Of a stretch of DNA of 64,000 nt, positions 60,954-64,000 are shown piece by piece. This DNA is from an uncultured Lachnospiraceae bacterium (GTDB lineage: Bacteria > Bacillota > Clostridia > Lachnospirales > Lachnospiraceae). A program made the position numbers and the translations under genes. Within the stretch, counting starts at the first letter, position 1. Each line of letters starts with the position of its first letter. The stretch spans positions 58,478 to 122,477 of the forward strand of contig CAJTQI010000009.1 of the NCBI GenBank assembly GCA_910578645.1, given 5' to 3'. The notes under the pieces are model-generated. The model was not told the DNA's origin, did not search any database, and saw only the letters and a list, made by a program, of their open reading frames with translations.

Positions 60954-62081
60954 ATGCTTTTTGTAAAGAGGGATGAACTAAAGACAGGGATGCGGCTGGC
61001 GCGTCCGATATACAACAGGGACGGTGTTTTGCTGTATGAGAGAAATTCCAAACTGACTGCACAGGGCATTGTGAGTATCAAGAACTTTGGGCTTATCGGC
61101 CTTTTTATCCTGGAACCTGCAGAACCTGTTCCGCCTATGACCCAGGCAGATATTGATTTTGAAAGATTCCAGACGATGAGTGTTTTCTCTATCCAGGATG
61201 AATTAAACAGGATATTGAAGACGCAACGGCTGAACAAAATGCCCATGATTGCGGCAAATATTATTAAAAATTATGGGAATCTGGGCGGGAAGATTAACTT
61301 CGTACAGAATCTGCGCAGCAGGGAAGACTATATTTATAAACATTCCCTCAATGTGGCGATTCTGTGCGCGCTGATATCCCGTACACTGAGGATGCGGGCC
61401 GATGAGCAGTTGGAGACGGTGCAGGCAGCCATCGTCCATGACATCGGGAAACTGGGGCTGCCCAAGCATCTTCTTGATGAAGGTACGGTGACTTTGGAAG
61501 AACGGACGAATGCCCAGGAAGCGGAAGTGAGGGGACATACTCTCATTGAGAATGCATTTTCAAGCCCCAATGTGAAGCGTATTTGCTCCCAGGCGTACAG
61601 AATCAGGGAAAGCCTTAGGACGGGGGAGGACGTGACCTCTATGAAGATGCTAAACGGGGCTAAGGTGCTTGCGGTTGCAGAAGCCTACGACACGATGACG
61701 GCGGTGCAGGTAGAGAAAGCGCCCGAATCCGAAGTGGCGGTTATTAAGCATCTGATTGGCAGGCCGAATACATATGACAGCATGGTGGTGACCGGGCTCA
61801 TTCGTGCCATCAATATCCTTGTGCCGGGTGTCAGCGTGGAACTGAATACAAGAGAGAAGGCAGTGGTAATTACGGCCAACGAGCAGAATGTTCTGGAGCC
61901 GATGATACTGATGTTTGGAGACAATACCGTCAGAGACTTAAGCGACAGGAAGACTTATGGTGACATGGAAATCAAGGATATCATGAAAACGATGGATAAC
62001 CGGCATGTCATGGATATAGACATGCTTAGGAAGAATGGTTTTAAGGTGAAGGAGCCTGATTATGTGCAGGTGACTTCGTAA
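60954..62081 (+). CDS. HD-domain phosphohydrolase, HD-GYP-like without the GYP motif
   Basis: The 375-residue protein has an N-terminal domain (~1-90, KRDELKTGMRLARPIYNRDG) typical of HD-GYP proteins and an HD core with HSLNVAILCAL, HDIGKLGLPKHLL and GHTLIENAF. The later HHExxxGxGYP motif is replaced by AYRIRES, so c-di-GMP hydrolysis is doubtful. It could be a degenerate c-di-GMP phosphodiesterase or a nucleotide-binding regulator. Followed by a strong terminator. Confidence 0.8.
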   Translation: MLFVKRDELKTGMRLARPIYNRDGVLLYERNSKLTAQGIVSIKNFGLIGLFILEPAEPVPPMTQADIDFERFQTMSVFSIQDELNRILKTQRLNKMPMIAANIIKNYGNLGGKINFVQNLRSREDYIYKHSLNVAILCALISRTLRMRADEQLETVQAAIVHDIGKLGLPKHLLDEGTVTLEERTNAQEAEVRGHTLIENAFSSPNVKRICSQAYRIRESLRTGEDVTSMKMLNGAKVLAVAEAYDTMTAVQVEKAPESEVAVIKHLIGRPNTYDSMVVTGLIRAINILVPGVSVELNTREKAVVITANEQNVLEPMILMFGDNTVRDLSDRKTYGDMEIKDIMKTMDNRHVMDIDMLRKNGFKVKEPDYVQVTS

Positions 62082-62096
62082 TATAAAATGGAGTAA

Positions 62097-62124
62097 GGGC
62101 TTGACAAACCTGTCAAGCCCTTTT
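62097..62124 (+). terminator. rho-independent terminator
   Basis: GGGCTTGACA pairs with TGTCAAGCCC around AACC, followed by TTTT. It ends the sigK/HD-gene unit. Confidence 0.88.
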
Positions 62125-62237
62125 ATCATAACTATGTAGTTCTGTTAGATTCTTTTATTCCGGCGTTTCGCCATGAATTTCAAAGAACAAGTGTTGTTAA
62201 CTGAGACATAACTAAAAAATACAGAGGAGGAAATGGA

Positions 62238-63434
62238 TTGTTTCGTACAATTACATCAGGGGCGGTTTATGGCGTCAGGAGTTGTCTTATCCAGGTGGAG
62301 GTGGACGTCTCACAGGGACTGCCATGTTTCCAAATTGTGGGGCTGCCCGGCTCGGAAGTGCGGGAGGCGAGGGAGCGCGTCAAGGTAGCGCTGAAAAATG
62401 TAGGGGTTAGTCTGCCTCCGGCCTGCATTAATGTGAATCTGTCGCCCGCAGATATCCCTAAGAGCGGTACGATGTTTGACTTGCCTGTGGCTGTGGGAAT
62501 TATGGCCGCGTTGTCCAAACTGCCCCAGGAACCGCTACAAAACATGTTGTTTATCGGTGAATTAGGATTGTCGGGGGAAGTAAAACCGGTTAAGGGCGTT
62601 TTGCCCATTGTGCAGGAAGCTGCCCGCGGGGGAGTCAAACGCTGTATTATGCCGAGGGACAATTTGTGGGAAGGCGTACTGGTGGAGGGTGTGGAGAGCA
62701 TCGGCGTGTCGGACATGAACGAAGCCATAGAGATAGTAAAAGGGAAGGAATCTGCGGCAGACATTTGCAGGGCAGCGCCTGTCATGGAAGAAAGCGGCGG
62801 AAGGAGCTTCGGGGAATGGGATGGAGGAGGGAGAGGGCACAGCAGGGAGGATTTCTCGGATATAAGCGGGCAGGACGGCCTAAAACGTGCGGTGGAAGTG
62901 TCTGCGGCCGGATTCCATCATCTGTTGGTGGTGGGTGCGCCGGGTTCCGGCAAGACCATGCTGGCACGGCGTATTCCTTCGGTGTTGCCGCCGTTAACCT
63001 TGGAGGAGAGCATGGAAGTGTCCTCCATTTACAGTATTTCCGGCTTGCTGGAGTCCGAAGGCGGGCTCATGACCAAACGTCCCTTTTTGAATCCACATCA
63101 TACTATCACAGGGCAGGCGCTTGTGGGAGGCGGCAGAATCCCGAAGCCCGGTATTGTCAGTTTAGCCCACAGAGGTATTCTATTCTTAGATGAGCTGCCG
63201 GAGTTTAAGCGGGAAACACTGGATATTCTCAGACAGCCGTTGGAGGACAGGAAGGTACAGATTGCCAGAAGCAGCGGCGCTTACGTGTACCCTGCGGATT
63301 TTATGTTGGTGGGCGCCATGAACATCGCAACAACGAAATTGATACAATGGGAAACCGCAGAAAAGCCTGAAAATAAGGCATTTCGCGGGTTCTGCGGTTT
63401 TATTTTTTCGCTTTTTGAGCCTTTTTTCTGTTGA
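62238..63434 (+). pseudogene. comM: comM (yifB) 5' fragment, interrupted by a mobile element
   Basis: A TTG start follows GAGGAGGAAA. The frame encodes a normal YifB/ComM N-terminal Lon-protease-like domain and AAA domain with Walker A GAPGSGKTM, Walker B LFLDELPEF and PLEDRKVQIARS. It is collinear until FMLVGAMN (ending at 63323), where every intact homologue continues with PCPCG-type zinc-ligand residues. Here unrelated sequence reads on to a stop at 63432-63434. The 3' part of comM is not in the window. ComM is a DNA branch-migration helicase used in natural transformation; this fragment would be inactive. Confidence 0.85.
63352..63410 (+). terminator. hairpin terminator at the element edge
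   Basis: AAACCGCAGAA (63352-63362) pairs with TTCTGCGGTTT (63390-63400), followed by TATTTTTT. It would insulate the element from transcription coming from comM. Confidence 0.75.
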
Positions 63435-63466
63435 GTGAGCAGCTCCGTTTTCTGATTTTGCACCAC

Positions 63467-63494
63467 TTTTTAACGATAGCAGGAATCGTTAAAA
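63467..63494. repeat. 10-bp perfect inverted repeat in the element end
   Basis: TTTTAACGAT (63467-63476) and ATCGTTAAAA (63485-63494) flank an 8-base centre. It could be a recombination accessory or regulatory site near the element terminus. Confidence 0.5.
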
Positions 63495-64000
63495 GGTTTG
63501 AATGGGGCGGGGCAGAGCCTTGTACTGGGAGCGATAAAAAATATTTAACAGCGGCACAGGCGGCTATTTCCAATTGATGCCATAGGAATTTGGGTACTTG
63601 TAGGCGAAAGTATGGAAGAATGGCTTAAAATCAAGGCTTTTAAGGCTTGGTGGGGTTCATCACGGTGGGTGGTGGGCCCCAACTTTTTTTGTGTCTGGAT
63701 GCCGCTGATAGGATGGCGATAAGGGCAAAAATCGTACTATCAGGCAAAAGTATGAGTTTCCGTGATAATATGGGGTTTTGCGTGATAGTATATAGAAAAA
63801 TTGAAAAATGGTAGCGGGAGGAAAAGGCCTGTTTCAGCAGTCCTTTTTCTCATGTCTTAGGATTTCACAATTCATTTCTTTACATTTCAAATTTCACAGA
63901 TATTTTTATAGCGGTTCAGAAAATAATAAGTTGGAAAGCGGGGGAATCAGAGGTAATATGCTTACACGGCGGTTTGCGTTTCCCCCATATCGGACGAATG

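Larger units (their letters stand above)
63324..64000. mobile_element. end of an integrated element in comM
   Basis: From 63324 on, the sequence is unrelated to comM. It starts with a strong hairpin (63352-63400), has a second perfect inverted repeat at 63467-63494 (TTTTAACGAT/ATCGTTAAAA), two similar CGTGATA-type motifs near 63761 and 63781, and no open frame worth calling up to 64000. This looks like the non-recombinase end of an integrative element; its recombinase and cargo lie outside the window. Confidence 0.6.

Noticed and set aside
1..64000. CRISPR array
   Set aside because: No regularly spaced direct repeats with unique spacers were found; the tandem repeats present are short coding repeats or the two-copy 44-bp unit.
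63435..64000. Recombinase or cargo gene in the final segment
   Set aside because: No reading frame with a plausible start and coding character is present on either strand; only hairpins and short repeated motifs are visible.

Overview
The window looks like a chromosome segment from an endospore-forming member of the Clostridia, most likely Lachnospiraceae. Supporting signs are the spore genes gpr, spoIIP and a SigK-type sigma factor, a Firmicutes class III fructose-bisphosphatase, a lysine riboswitch on dapA, AAGGAGG-type ribosome sites, frequent TTG/GTG starts and moderate G+C. The species cannot be named from the sequence alone.

Layout. 1-4.7 kb is the collapsed right part of a defective prophage: repressor plus ImmA peptidase, an operator region, a few small early genes, two late genes and an endolysin, with no integrase or packaging genes. 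5.0-12.4 kb is a four-gene exopolysaccharide locus: a protein with three NodB folds, a PilZ-fused processive glycosyltransferase, a membrane-anchored pseudo-deacetylase and a GH18-type lipoprotein. 12.6-41.2 kb is housekeeping: class A PBP, YigZ, MgtE, TypA, an SSB-like protein, CobO, riboswitch-controlled dapA then dapB, Fbp, an isolated HisA, a cold-shock protein, YerC, DUF1836, an HPt protein, a solitary substrate-binding protein, tRNA-Gly(CCC), a PspA and SPFH envelope-stress pair, PcrA and an RlmD-type methyltransferase. 41.2-42.6 kb is an AT-rich islet with a frameshifted ParA-like ATPase and a small partner. 43.0-53.7 kb holds an ECF sigma/anti-sigma pair, glycerate kinase, threonine aldolase, a PurF-like protein without its catalytic cysteine, an SDR, and a manganese-riboswitch-controlled GDT1/TMEM165 transporter. 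53.8-62.1 kb is rpsT, gpr, spoIIP, lepA, hemW, sigK and an HD-domain protein. From 62.2 kb comM (yifB) is cut off at its conserved GAMN motif by foreign DNA that runs off the window.

How the parts work together. The polysaccharide locus appears to couple c-di-GMP sensing (PilZ) to polymer synthesis, with extracytoplasmic deacetylase-like and hydrolase-like partners. pspA and the SPFH gene form an envelope-stress pair. gpr, spoIIP and sigK serve sporulation and germination. Several intergenic regions carry structured elements: two known riboswitches, a two-hairpin leader shared by the pspA-like and purF-like genes, an inverted-repeat element inserted between the Mn riboswitch and its gene, and three further small repeat families.

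The best candidates for undescribed biology are the shared leader RNA (33.6 and 48.1 kb), the NodB-rich polysaccharide locus, the ParA islet after the RlmD gene, and the cysteine-less PurF homologue.
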